In this document: positions 10,963-21,820 of the stretch, piece after piece
Position numbering within the stretch: position 1 is the stretch's first letter
How the letters are laid out: every line of letters starts with the position of its first letter
Source: Batkoa obscura
Lineage: Eukaryota > Entomophthoromycota > Entomophthoromycetes > Entomophthorales > Batkoaceae
NCBI GenBank assembly: GCA_030770535.1
Contig: JASVEC010000065.1
Span: 62,001-126,000, forward strand
Reading direction: 5' to 3'
Length of the DNA: 64,000 nucleotides
Notes under the pieces: generated by a model
Told to the model about the DNA's origin: nothing
The model's input: the letters and a program-made list of their open reading frames with translations, nothing else
Databases searched by the model: none
Program-made: the position numbers and the translations under genes

Positions 10963-13400
10963 TTATTCTAAATTGATGTTGAATACTCTAACTGAGTTGT
11001 CATTAGCCACTGCTGCTAATTTAAGTTGGCTATTAATAGTTTTAAATGCTAATTGATTGACCTGTTTAGCTGGAGAATCGCTATGAAAAACAAAATTAAA
11101 TTTGATATCAATTAAAGCCAAATGTATATACCTTTGATCAACTACAATAGGATCTAATTCGTTGTCTTTAAGTTTATATAATGTTATGTCACCGGATTCT
11201 AAACCAAGTGCAAGGAGATCATAAGATCCAAGGTTAATCGAAGTAATACATGTAATAGAGACAGATATATCTAAAGAAGTTAATAAAGTGATACCACTTT
11301 CTTGGATGGTCCATAATTTTAACTAAAGGGTTAATATGATATAAAATATGTATTATTGAAATTACCCAACCATCTCGGGAAACGGAAGCTAAGATTGAAT
11401 TTTTAATAATACTAAGCCCCCATACAATTCTAGAATGCGCTTTTTCTAACTTGTATAAAAGTTTATATGGATTCCCAGTGGATTGCATCTTAATGAACAT
11501 TGAAATGCTACGATCTTTTCCTGAGGAAAAGAGATATTTATCATCATCAGAATAAGTAAGGCTAGTTATGCTAAGATGATGTGATTCTAAAGGGGGTAAT
11601 AATTCTTTAAATGTATTTCCATCATAAATTCGAATCACAGCATGTTGGCTTGTATTTGCTTTGCAAGTGGTGGCTATGTATTTATTTACTGGGCTAACAG
11701 CCAGTGAAAGTAATTCATAACCATGGCCGTATCTAAAATTAAACAAATGAGTAAGTAAAGATAAATGAGACTATAGAACAAACTACAATTTGTCAACCTC
11801 AGGCCAGAGGGTATATTGAAGTAATTGCTCTTCAGAAGGTGGATTTTCTAAAATAATATGTGATTGGTCAATTTCTTTGTTCGACAACCCTAAGGCAGGT
11901 AAGTTAGCATCATTAGGACGAGCATCAATCTGTTCTTGGTTGAAAATAGATTCATTTTTAAATTGATTATATAATTTTCCGAATGATTTGGGTGCTTCTA
12001 ACAACCTTAATACTTTTTCATCTGCTGCTGATGCTAATTGTAAACTTTTAACAAAAGCTAATTGTGTCAAATCATACCCATGAATTTGTGGTCGTGCAAT
12101 TTCTTGCCATTTAGTCCCTTGATTAGAAAAACAACGAGTAGTTTGATCTAAACTAAATAAATAGTTAATGATATCGTATAATCAACAATAACAATCTAAT
12201 TACCTTAAAGTCACAAAATAGTCCAATTTAGGATCAAAAGCAATGGATTTTACCTGATTAAAATGTCCAGAATAAAAGGGGATTGTTTTCCATTGGTCAT
12301 TGTTAAATTTAAAGCAATGAACTGCCCCATAATATCCTCCTGCATAAAGTGTATCGTTTAAAAATAAAATCGAATAAAATCCCAAATTATACCCTCCCAT
12401 TTCACCTAATTGGGCTGTATTTAACCACAGCCCATTTTCGCTATCAGGTTTCCATATAATAATACTTTTATCCGCAGATGATGAAGCTAAGACCAACTCG
12501 TTTTCCAAAGAATGGAATTTAACTGAGTAAATCCATGAAGAATGAGAAGATAAGAATGTATCTAAATTGATCGTATAATTGTATGAATTTAAGTAAAACT
12601 GAAAGCTGTTATTATTAAGCTTTCCTTCTATCTTATTGCTATTATCCTCTTCTCTTTGGTTGCTACTAATTTTGTAAATTCTTATAAATGAATCTTGACA
12701 TCCGGTAGCAATAAATAATTCTTTATTTACTATCTTGTGGTCAATACTTCTAATCCAGTCTTCATGGCCACCTAAATCTACTATTTTTTCTAATTCGTTG
12801 CCAAATTTATACAAATATAACTTTTTATCGGTGCCGCCCATTACGATAAGAACTTGGTTTTTAAAGTATATCGCCTTAACACATAAAATGCTGTCTTTAT
12901 TAAAACAAATAGTTTGTACTTCTTTTTCCAAATCAAATACTCGTACGTACCCCCCATTATCGCATATAATAAAATAGACTGTTTCATTTTTTTTAAAGGA
13001 ACTAACGTGGTTGATACTATGGTTTGATTGAAATCTTTTAGTAATTTTGAACCCATCTTCATAACTCCAATAGATTACTTCACCTTCGGCATCTCCACTA
13101 ATTAGTCCTGAGCTTTCTATGTAATCATGAGTCAAAGCTACGCGCAATAGTTATTGATTTACCTTTTTCCCCAATAACAAAACTAACTCTGGCTTTATGA
13201 CCCTTTAAAGACTTAGCATTACCATTCTAAATAAAAGTGTTAAAAAAAATAAGTATTAGTAACTAGTTACCAACCTCACAATTCAATAAAACAACATTAT
13301 TATCTGAACCGAAGCAAAGGTGATCAACATTATTTATTGTTATATGGTTTAAATTGTTTGCTACTCGATTAATTCCACTACTTAAATATTCAATTTCCAT
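10963..13400 (-). CDS. ELP2: Elongator complex protein 2 (WD40 scaffold)
   Basis: Exons: 13400-13275, 13226-13163, 13137-12204, 12152-11787, 11732-11366 and 11322-10963, about 738 residues. Diagnostic Elp2 blocks are GHKARVSFV near the N-terminus, GLISGDAEGEVIYWSYED, ASSSADKSIIIW, DQTTRCF then WQEIARPQIHGYD, LQYTLWPEVDKLYGHGYE, and SQHAVIRIYDG followed by SSGKDRSISMF. These are WD40 blades of the double propeller. In other eukaryotes Elp2 bridges the Elongator Elp1/Elp3 lobes in the nucleus and cytosol for wobble-uridine modification of tRNAs such as Glu(UUC). Exons 2 and 3 are joined either by an unusually short 25-bp intron (13138-13162) or by a 46-bp intron with a weak GTTTTG donor. A further in-frame 51-bp intron at 11081-11131 is possible. 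The family call is firm and the exact splicing is less so. Confidence 0.93.
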
Positions 13401-13735
13401 TTTCTGATTTTTTGATAAAATTGTAAAAGTTTGAAGGAAAAAAATTTTATAAGTTAAATTTGTGCTTAAAGCTTACAAGATTTTAAGCAGAATGAAGCGA
13501 TATTTTTCGAACATTTACACATAAAGTGAGGTTTGAAAACCATAAGCTAAATAAGTTAGAAAAGGCTTTTTATATTAAAATTAAAGTTACTTGTTTCCTT
13601 GGTTAAAACTTTTAGATACATAAAAAAAGTAAATTTCCATTCTAAAATATCTACTACCAAACTTCATAAAGTTGCTTTTAGCATTTAACATTCAAGATTT
13701 AAGAAATTATATAGCAATAGCTTTAGTAATATTTA

Positions 13736-13806
13736 TTCTTCATGGTCCAGTGGTTAGGGTTTTCCGCTTTCACCGGAACGGCCGGGGTTCGATTCCCCGT
13801 GAGGAA
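13736..13806 (+). tRNA. tRNA-Glu (UUC)
   Basis: 71 nt, the same cloverleaf and UUC anticodon as the gene at 10326-10396 with one D-stem base different (GGGT for GGAT). A TTTTTT terminator begins four bases downstream. It points away from ELP2, whose start codon is 335 bp to the left. Confidence 0.96.
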
Positions 13807-13810
13807 GTAG

Positions 13811-13885
13811 TTTTTTGATTTCACATCACTTTTCATAGTTTAGGTGGGAGAAAATTGTTGGGAAAATCCTCAAAAAAATTTCCCT
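13811..13885 (-). mobile_element. MITE family M, degenerate remnant
   Basis: TTTTTTGATTTCACATCAC, then a piece like TAGGTGGGAGAAAATTGTTG and ATCCTCAAAAA, resembles a reverse-oriented copy without good ends. Its T run doubles as the terminator of the adjoining tRNA gene. Confidence 0.45.
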
Positions 13886-14152
13886 AAATATGAGGACGTA
13901 TTTTTTTAGATTTTATTTAAATAGTATTCAAAAATTTAAAAGACCTGTATATATAACTACTCATAAAAAGCTCAAGTTAACCTGATCAGCTGTTTTTAAA
14001 AACAAATATGGGGATGTCTGGATTGGTTTCATTTTTTTATAAAATCCTATAAACTCTGAGTTGCTATGAACAGTTGTTAAAATTGATGTAAACGAATTAT
14101 AACATTTATATAGTGTACTTCTTCCTATTGTATTGAAATTTAATTAATCATA

Positions 14153-14224
14153 TGGGGGCATTTTTTTGGCTTCATTACTTTTTTCATCTTTTAAGCACTA
14201 TCTGAGCAGGTATATTGTTAGTAA
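14153..14224 (-). mobile_element. MITE family M, truncated
   Basis: It starts TGGGGGCATTTTTTTGG and stops inside GTTAGTAAAT, where family T sequence resumes. Confidence 0.65.
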
Positions 14225-14328
14225 ATTGATGTAAACGAATTACAATGTTTATATTGTGTACTTTCTTCCCTATTGTATTGAAATTCTGAAAAATTCCATT
14301 TCAAAGTTTAGTTATGAAAGTCTGCATT

Positions 14329-14538
14329 TTATTTTTATTTCAACAAAAAATAAAGTCAAATAAGTGTATTTATATAATTATATGGGGATGTTTTTTTGGC
14401 TTCATTACTTTTTCCATCTTTCAAGCACTATTTGAATAGAAAAATTATTAATAAAATTCTCAAATACAAAAATACGTCCCCATTAATTATATAAATACAC
14501 TTATTTGACTTTATTTTTTGTTGAAATAAAAATAAAAC
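14329..14538. repeat. Palindrome centred on a MITE
   Basis: About 54 bp of family T leader on the left (ending GTATTTATATAATTA) recurs inverted on the right of the MITE at 14383-14482. Arms and MITE together form a ~210-bp inverted repeat. Confidence 0.8.
14383..14482 (-). mobile_element. MITE family M copy at a palindrome centre
   Basis: 100 bp, TGGGGATGTTTTTTTGG to ATACGTCCCCA. The two flanks are inverted copies of each other rather than a normal continuation. Confidence 0.85.
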
Positions 14539-14541
14539 ATA

Positions 14542-14642
14542 TGGGGATGTACTTTCATGCTTAAGAATTTTATTAACAATTTTTCCACTCAAATAGCGCT
14601 TAAAAGATAGAAAAAGTAATGAAACCAAAAAAAACATCCTCA
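14542..14642 (+). mobile_element. MITE family M copy
   Basis: 101 bp with ATAT on both sides, inserted in the family T copy at 14009-14814. Confidence 0.85.
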
Positions 14643-14814
14643 TATAATTAAGAAAATTAGCTATTTAAGAAAAAGAAACAATTAAAATAAGTTTTAAGTA
14701 TAGAGATTTAATTTTAAGCTTTTTAGGTTTAACCGTCACATTAGACACAAGTTAAAAAAAATTTAATTTGGATTAATTTCCAAGTAAATTCTGAAACCAA
14801 TTCGGACAACCCCA

Positions 14815-15231
14815 TTTACTAAATGACTTAACTATTTCATCAAGATTTAATAAAAAACAATGATAGTAAATATTCATAAGATAATATATATGGGGTTGTT
14901 TTTTTTAGTTTCATTATTTTTCCATTTTTAAGCGCTATTTATGTGGAAAAATTTTCAGTAAAATTCTTAAATACAAAAATACATCCGCATATATTAAATA
15001 AAAGTAGAAGAATGGTTTGAAAGATAAAGCAATAGTTAGGTCAACATTCTTTAAATATATACCAAGTAATTTTAGAAATGCACCAAGGAAAACAGATCTA
15101 TGTAATATATGTGCCCAGTATACAGTTAGAAAAAAGTTATTTGAAAATAAAATAAATACAGCAAAAAACAAAGCAGAGATAGAAGAAATTTTCAATGAAG
15201 AAGAAAAATTATATAAATTACATAATATATA
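14815..15231 (+). mobile_element. Transposon family T, outer copy, left piece
   Basis: Middle part of the transposase region read forward (TTTCATCAAGATTTAATAAA, then the TDLCNICAQYTVRKK segment). It is interrupted by a MITE at 14891 and then by the complete reverse family T copy at 15232-17986. The outer copy resumes at 17987. Nearly the same sequence occurs at about 32980-33397. Confidence 0.8.
14891..14989 (-). mobile_element. MITE family M copy
   Basis: 99 bp, GGGGTTGTTTTTTTTAG to ACATCCGCA, inside the outer family T copy. The same insertion is present at 33054. Confidence 0.85.
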
Positions 15232-16227
15232 TGGGGTTGTCTGAATTAGTTTCATTATTTTATCCAATTTTTGAAAAATTTTGTATTTTAAAAACTTCGC
15301 TTAAAATTCTATAAAATCACATCTTTTATTAAAACAAAAGTACCCAAACACAGTTCTAAATCATTCTATTATAGTTTATATTATAAGTTAGTTGAATTTC
15401 TACTGGATCTCAAATACGTCTTATAAAACTTTATTGAGAAATGTTTATTATCAACTGCTTTACAACCAAGATTGTAGATTTATTATCAAATAAATAAACT
15501 ACTTTAATGTTATAATTACGTTATTAATATATTGCCAAGTTAATAAATAGCTGCATGGGAGGGAGTGGTTGGCCCCAAAACTATAATTAACCATCCCTAG
15601 AGATAGTACAAGTAATAATAGTTTTTACATATTATTACAGTTACTTGTTCTTTGACTATTTATTAACTTAGTTATTAACAACTTAAGTAATCTTAACATT
15701 CAACAATCTATTTCTATCATTTAACAAACTACTTACTTGCTTAGTAAATATCGAAAATTTTAAATTCTCTGTTATCTTCGTAAGGTAAGCTGGGATCACT
15801 CTTTTAATTTTTCTGTTTTCTATAGACTCTATAACTCTAATTGGGACTATATCGCTTTTTTTTGATGTATCAGATACTGGATAACAATGTAGTTTATTGT
15901 TATGTTTAATAAAGTGTAAATACTTCTTAATGCCCTGCATCTCTATTATTCTTTTTGTGCTTTTGTTTCTTTTATATTTTTTAAAAATTATATCTGTTTT
16001 CCCATTATTAATAGTCGAGTTATTAATTTTATTATGCTCGCAAATAAAAGCCTCAAATCTTGAAATTAATTGATCGATATCTTCTATTTTACCCAACGCT
16101 TCAAAACTACTTTTCCATTTTGAAAGATTTCCAAAAATGTTCAACTATACTTTTTCCATGATGCTCAGCAAAAAAATTAAGACTAACATTCAAACTACTA
16201 TTTATTTTATGAATTTCTTTAAACATA

Positions 16228-16328
16228 TGGGGATGTATTTTTGTATTTAAGAGTTTTACTAACAAATTTTCCGCTCAAATAGCGCTTAAAAAATGGAAAA
16301 AATAATGAAGTCAAAAGAAACACTCCCA
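16228..16328 (+). mobile_element. MITE family M copy
   Basis: 101 bp, ATAT on both sides, inserted between the WADTG and HGKS blocks of the transposase. Its right end reads GAAACACTCCCA, a variant shared only with the chimeric copy at 22404. Confidence 0.9.
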
Positions 16329-17148
16329 TATAGTGTAGAAACTCTTGGGATCTAAAGTGATTTCCTGTATCTGCCCATATATTAATTTTTGTAAACTTTT
16401 TAAATAGAAGCTCTGTAGAGATCAAATTGATTAAACAATCTCCTGCATATGCTGAATCATGATTCAATATTTCAGATAAATAATCAAAGTAAACTTTGCC
16501 TATTGTTTTATCATCTTTTAAATATAATACACCAAAGCCTAATACTGATATAGCTTGTTTATTATAATGATCTAGATTTATTGAATCTGGTCTTGTTCCT
16601 ATTTCCATATTTTGTTTAAAATCTAAAACTATTATACAACTTTTGTTATTTAATTTTTTAATAGTTTCATTAAATGTGTTTTTTTGAGTGTCAACACAGA
16701 ATTTATGTAATTTGTATAATTTTTCTTCTTCGTTGAAAATTTCTTCTATCTTTGCTTTGTTTTTTATTGCTGTATTTATTTTATTTTCAAATAACTTTTT
16801 TCTAACTGTATACTGAGCACATATATTACATAGATCCGTTTTTCTTGCTGGATTTTTGAAATTACTTGGTATATATTTAAAGAACGTTGACCTAGCTACT
16901 GCTTTATCTCTTAGATCATTCAAATATTTACTATATATCATTGTTCTACTTTTATTTAATATATATATATTATCTGATGAATATTTACTATCGTTATTTT
17001 TTTTATTAAATCTTGATGAAATAGTTGAATCATTTAGTAAATATTGTATAATAGTTTGAATTTGGTCATCTTTAATTTTTTTTGTATTTTTAATAATAGG
17101 TTTTAATGTTGATATTTTATTATTATTACTTGTTTTTGAATAATCATA

Positions 17149-17249
17149 TGGGGATGTTTTTTTTGGTTTCATTACTTTTTCCACCTTTTAAGCGCCATTT
17201 GAGCAGAAAAATTATTAGTAAAATCCTTAAACACAAAAATACATCCCCA
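17149..17249 (-). mobile_element. MITE family M copy
   Basis: 101 bp. The empty site survives at about 23324 (AATCATATTGATTTC), which defines the duplicated bases as ATAT. Confidence 0.92.
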
Positions 17250-17302
17250 TATTGATTTCCATTTATATTAAACCCAAAACTCTTACATTCATCAAAAGAA
17301 TA

Positions 17303-17403
17303 TGGGAGTGTTTTTTTTGACTTCATTATTTTTTCCATTTTTTAAGCGCCATTTGAGCAGAAAAATTATTAGTAAAATCCTTAAACACAAAAATACATCC
17401 CCA
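17303..17403 (-). mobile_element. MITE family M copy
   Basis: 101 bp, inserted at AGAATATACTG. The empty site is seen at about 23373. The same insertion, inverted with its host, occurs at 35453. Confidence 0.92.
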
Positions 17404-18244
17404 TATACTGAAGCTATAGTTAATAATAACGCTACTTGCTGATTTTTATTTCCTGTTTCCCTTAAAGCACTAATTTTATACATTACTTGATTAAGTTTAT
17501 TACTATCGATGGTAAACTTTGATAATATACCTTTTCTTTGTTTTGTTTTATTATAAAATTACATAAACCTTGGGTTGTTGCAAGTAGCTTTTAAAATTGA
17601 TGTAAACGAATTACAATGTTTATATTGTGTACTCCTCCCTATTGTATTGAAATTCTGAAAAATTCCATTTCAAAGTTTAGTTATGAAAGTCTGCATTTTA
17701 TTTTTATTTTTATTTTTATTTCAACAAAAAATAAAGTCAAACAACTGTATATATATAATTATATAATCATATAATTATATATTATATATCTATCAAATAT
17801 CTAACAGAACTAACATAAAATATATAGTTAGGAAAATTAGCTATTTAAGAAAAGGAAACAATTAAAATAAGTTTCAAATAGAGACATTTAATTTTAGGCT
17901 TTTTAGATTTAACCGTCATATTAGACACAAATTTAAAATTTGGATTAATTTCTAAGTAAATTCTGAAACCAATTAGGACAGCCCCCTATGTTAATACTCA
18001 AAAAAACACATTTAATGAAACTATTAAAAAATTAAATAACAAAAGTTGTATAATAGTTTTAGATTTTAAACAAAATATGGAAATAGGAACAAGACCAGAT
18101 TCAATAAATCTAGATCATTATAATAAACAAGCTATATCAGTATTAGGCTTTGGTGTATTATATTTAAAAGATGATAAAACAATAGGCAAAGTTTACTTTG
18201 ATTATTTATCTGAAATATTAAATCATGACTATGATTCAGCCATA

Positions 18245-18345
18245 TGGGAGTGGTTTTTTTGACTTCATTATTTCTTCCATTTTTTGAGCGCTATTTAAGC
18301 GGAAAATTTGTTAGTAAAATCCTTAAACACATAAATACATCCCCA
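18245..18345 (-). mobile_element. MITE family M copy
   Basis: 101 bp, ATAT flanks. It interrupts the transposase frame after NHDYDSA. The same insertion is present at 21462, 34511 and 36416. Confidence 0.9.
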
Positions 18346-18495
18346 TATGCGAGAATTACTTAATCGATTTAATCTCTACAGAGCTTTTATTTAGAAAGTT
18401 TGCAAAAATCAATATATGAACAGATACAAGAAGTCATTTTAGATATCAAGGAGTTCCTGTTCCTACCTTATATATTTAAAAAAATTCATAATAAA

Positions 18496-18594
18496 TGGGG
18501 ATGTATTTTTTCATTTAAGAATTTACTAACAATTTTTCCACTCAAATAACACTTAAAAGATGGAAAAAGTAGTGAAATAAAAAAGACATCCTCA
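18496..18594 (+). mobile_element. MITE family M copy
   Basis: 99 bp with AAAT on both sides, a 4-bp duplication at a site without TA. The same insertion is present at 21213, 34262 and 36667. Confidence 0.88.
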
Positions 18595-19862
18595 AATAGT
18601 AGTTTAAATATGAATTAATTAATTAATTTCAAGGTTTGAGGGCTTTTATTTGAGAACATAAAATTAATAACTCGACTATTAATAATGGGAAAACAGATAT
18701 AATTTTTAAAAAATATAAAAGAAACAAAAGCACAAAAAGAATAATAGAGATGCAGGGCATTAAGAAGTATTTACACTTTATTAAACATAACAATAAACTA
18801 CATTGTTATCCAGTATCTGATACATCAAAAAAAAGCGATATAGTCCCAATTAGAGTTATAGAGTCTATAGAAAACAGAAAAATTAAAAGAGTGATCCCAG
18901 CTTACCTTACGAAGATAACAGAGAATTTAAAATTTTCGATATTTACTAAGCAAGTAAGTAGTTTGTTAAATGATAGAAATAGATTGTTGAATGTTAAGAT
19001 TACTTAAGTTGTTAATAACTAAGTTAATAAATAGTCAAAGAACAAGTAACTGTAATAATATGTAAAAACTATTATTACTTGTACTATCTCTAGGGATGGT
19101 TAATTATAGTTTTGGGGCCAACCACTCCCTCCCATGCAGCTATTTATTAACTTGGCAATATATTAATAACGTAATTATAACATTAAAGTAGTTTATTTAT
19201 TTGATAATAAATCTACAATGTTAATTATAAAGCAGTTGACAATAAACATTTCTCAATAAAGTTTTATAAGACGTATTTGAGATCCAGTAGAAATTCAACT
19301 AACTTATAATATAAACTATAATAGAATGATTTAGAACTGTGTTTGGGTACTTTTGTTTTAATAAAAGATGTGATTTTATAGAATTTTAAGCGAAGTTTTT
19401 AAAATACAAAATTTTTCAAAAATTGGATAAAATAATGAAACTAATTCAGACAACCCCATATAACTATTCATATTATTCTAAACGTAAAAGTAATTGTTGA
19501 ATAAATATGGAGATGCATTTTTTTAATAATCTTAGCAGATATGGTAAATATAAGCTAAAAAAACATAAGAAACTAAGACCCAAACAACATTAAAGTAAGT
19601 ATTATGTTAATTTTTGAAAGTATATATATTTAGTTGATTCAAACATTATACTTTAAAACAACAATAACATAGCGGTTGATCGATAAAAAATTACTATTTT
19701 TTATTAAAATAAAAACAAAATACAAGCTTTTATAATTAAACTTCATGAAATTTCTAAAAATTTTAATATAAAAAATTATCAGTTTTTTGTTAACAACAAT
19801 AAACTTAATCAAGTAGTATACAACACTAATACTTTAAAGGAAACAGGAAATAAAGATCGATA

Positions 19863-19965
19863 TGGGGATGTATTTTTGTGTTTAAGGATTTTACTAGCAA
19901 ATTTTCCACTCAAATAGCACTTAATCTTAATGGAAAAAATAATGAAGTCAAAAAAAACACTCTCA
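19863..19965 (+). mobile_element. MITE family M copy
   Basis: 103 bp with a small internal insertion (TAATCTTAATGG) and ATAT flanks. Confidence 0.85.
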
Positions 19966-20060
19966 TATAGTTATTTAAAAATAACTAATAAAAAAACACT
20001 AATATTACAACTTATTAAAAATACAAGAATGATAATAAAAGTATTCATTAAATAAATATA

Positions 20061-20159
20061 TGGGAATGTATTTTTTGTTCAATAATTTTATTAATAATTT
20101 CTCCCATTCAAGTAGTACTTAAAAATGCAAAAAGTAATGGAATCAAAAAAACATCCTCA
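20061..20159 (+). mobile_element. MITE family M, eroded copy
   Basis: 99 bp, TGGGAATGTATTTTTTG to AACATCCTCA. Confidence 0.75.
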
Positions 20160-20253
20160 TGTATATTAAATAAAGCCAGAAAAATGATGTATAACAAATA
20201 TTTGATGATTCAAAAAACGATGCAATAGCCATATATCAATATTTTTTAATAAA

Positions 20254-20347
20254 TGGGTGTGTTTTTTTGATTTCGTCCACTTTTTCTATTTTTTAGGCGC
20301 TATTCGGATGGAGAGATTGGTAGTAAATTCTTAAAAAAAGTATATCT
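20254..20347 (-). mobile_element. MITE family M, right end lost
   Basis: It starts TGGGTGTGTTTTTTTG. The expected right end is replaced by the right-type end of the family T copy at 20349. Confidence 0.7.
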
Positions 20348-21212
20348 TTGGGGATGTCCTAATTAGTTTCATTCTTTTATTCGATTTTTAAATTTTGTAT
20401 TTTAAAAACTTCGCTTAAAATTCTATAAAATCACATCTTTTATTAAAACAAAAGTACCCAAACACAGTTCTAAATCATTCTATTATAGTTTATACTGTAA
20501 GTTAGTTGAATTTCTACTGGATCTTAAATACATGTTCTTATAAAGCTTAATTGAGAAATATTTATTATCAACTGCTTTATAATCAACATTGTAGATTTAT
20601 TATCAAATAAATAAACTACTTTAATGTTATAATTACGTTATTAATATATTGCCAAGTTAATAAATAGCTGCATGGGAGGGAGTGGTTGGCCCCAAAACTA
20701 TAATTAACCATCCCTAGAGATAGTACAAGTAATAATAGTTTTTACATATTATTACAGTTACTTGTTCTTTGACTATTTATTAACCTAGCTACCAATAACT
20801 TAAGTAATCTTAACATTTAACAATCTATTTCTATCATTTAACAAACTACTTACTTGCTTAGTAAATATCGAAAATTTTAAATTCTCTGTTATCTTCGTAA
20901 GGTAAGCTGGGATCACTCTTTTAATTTTTCTGTTTTCTATAGACTCTATAACTCTAATTGGGACTATATCGCTTTTTTTTGATGTATCAGATACTGGATA
21001 ACAATGTAGTTTATTGTTATGTTTAATAAAGTGTAAATACTTCTTAATGCCCTGCATCTCTATTATTCTTTTTGTGCTTTTGTTTCTTTTATATTTTTTA
21101 AAAATTATATCTGTTTTCCCATTATTAATAGTCGAGTTATTAATTTTATGTTCTCAAATAAAAGCCCTCAAACCTTGAAATTAATTAATTAATTCATATT
21201 TAAACTACTATT

Positions 21213-21311
21213 TGAGGATGTCTTTTTTATTTCACTACTTTTTCCATCTTTTAAGTGTTATTTGAGTGGAAAAATTGTTAGTAAATTCTTAAATGAAAAA
21301 ATACATCCCCA
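21213..21311 (-). mobile_element. MITE family M copy
   Basis: Inverted mate of 18496-18594. Confidence 0.88.
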
Positions 21312-21461
21312 TTTATTATGAATTTTTTTAAATATATAAGGTAGGAACAGGAACTCCTTGATATCTAAAATGACTTCTTGTATCTGTTCATATATTGATT
21401 TTTGCAAACTTTCTAAATAAAAGCTCTGTAGAGATTAAATCGATTAAGTAATTCTCGCATA

Positions 21462-21562
21462 TGGGGATGTATTTATGTGTTTAAGGATTTTACTAACAAA
21501 TTTTCCGCTTAAATAGCGCTCAAAAAATGGAAGAAATAATGAAGTCAAAAAAACCACTCCCA
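21462..21562 (+). mobile_element. MITE family M copy
   Basis: Inverted mate of 18245-18345. Confidence 0.9.
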
Positions 21563-21820
21563 TATGGCTGAATCATAGTCATGATTTAATATTTCAGATA
21601 AATAATCAAAGTAAACTTTGCCTATTGTTTTATCATCTTTTAAATATAATACACCAAAGCCTAATACTGATATAGCTTGTTTATTATAATGATCTAGATT
21701 TATTGAATCTGGTCTTGTTCCTATTTCCATATTTTGTTTAAAATCTAAAACTATTATACAACTTTTGTTATTTAATTTTTTAATAGTTTCATTAAATGTG
21801 TTTTTTTGAGTATTAACATA

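Larger units (their letters stand above)
14009..14814 (-). mobile_element. Transposon family T, internally deleted and MITE-filled copy
   Basis: It begins GGGGATGTCTGGATTGG (right-type end, read in reverse) and ends CGGACAACCCC (left-type end). Between them are pieces of the 5' transposase region and 5' leader, broken by three MITEs (14153, 14383, 14542). At its right it abuts the larger family T copy at 14815. Confidence 0.75.
15683..17696 (-). pseudogene. DDE-type transposase of family T, broken by MITEs
   Basis: Frames read from MQTFITKL (17696) towards LLNVKIT (15683). In order: a basic N-terminal part; a Cys pair in KTDLCNICAQYTVRKK; IIVLDFKQN (candidate first catalytic Asp, near 16610); KINIWADTGNHFRSQEF (candidate second Asp, near 16370); AEHHGKSIVEHF (candidate third acidic residue, near 16150); and a C-terminal basic domain with MQGIKKYLHF. 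The order D, WADTG, HGKS is that of a class of DDE transposases found in eukaryotic DNA transposons. Three MITE insertions and a frame change just after the HGKS block break it, so it is not expected to be functional. Confidence 0.75.
15232..17986 (-). mobile_element. Transposon family T, near-complete inner copy nested in another copy
   Basis: 2,755 bp including three MITEs (16228, 17149, 17303), so about 2.45 kb without them. Right-type end GGGGTTGTCTGAATTAG at 15233; left-type end CCTAATTGG/CCAATTAGGACAGCCCC at 17985. The ends form imperfect inverted repeats of about 22 bp. It is inserted into the outer copy between GAAAAATTATATAAATTAC and GTTAATACTCAAAAAAAC. It encodes the transposase remnant at 15683-17696. 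Family T has the hallmarks of a cut-and-paste DDE element with a 4-bp target duplication (usually ATAT). I cannot assign the superfamily. Confidence 0.88.
17987..19458 (+). mobile_element. Transposon family T, outer copy, right piece
   Basis: It resumes at GTTAATACTCAAAAAAAC after the nested copy and runs through LDFKQN, the C-terminal MQGIKKYLHF segment (18750-19007) and the right-type end at 19458 (AATTCAGACAACCCC). MITEs are present at 18245 and 18496. The whole piece recurs in inverted orientation at 20349-21820, with exactly the same length (1,472 bp). Confidence 0.88.
19741..20253 (+). mobile_element. Degenerate transposon family T remnant
   Basis: Eroded 5' transposase region (AATAAACTTAATCAAG, GGAAACAGGAAATAAAGA) and scraps of the middle region, interrupted by the MITEs at 19863 and 20061. 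It is far more diverged than the neighbouring copies and fills the spacer of the large inverted repeat. Confidence 0.6.
20349..21820 (-). mobile_element. Transposon family T, right half, inverted mate of 17987-19458
   Basis: It starts with the right-type end GGGGATGTCCTAATTAG and contains the C-terminal transposase segment (20800-21057), MITEs at 21213 and 21462, and the LDFKQN segment (21545-21790). It ends at GAGTATTAACATA, where a forward left-type end begins. Length and MITE positions mirror 17987-19458 base for base. Confidence 0.88.

Noticed and set aside
17740-17810. AT-rich palindromic stretches in the transposon leader as replication origins
   Set aside because: They recur in each family T copy as part of its 5' leader, so they are element sequence, and no other origin evidence is present.
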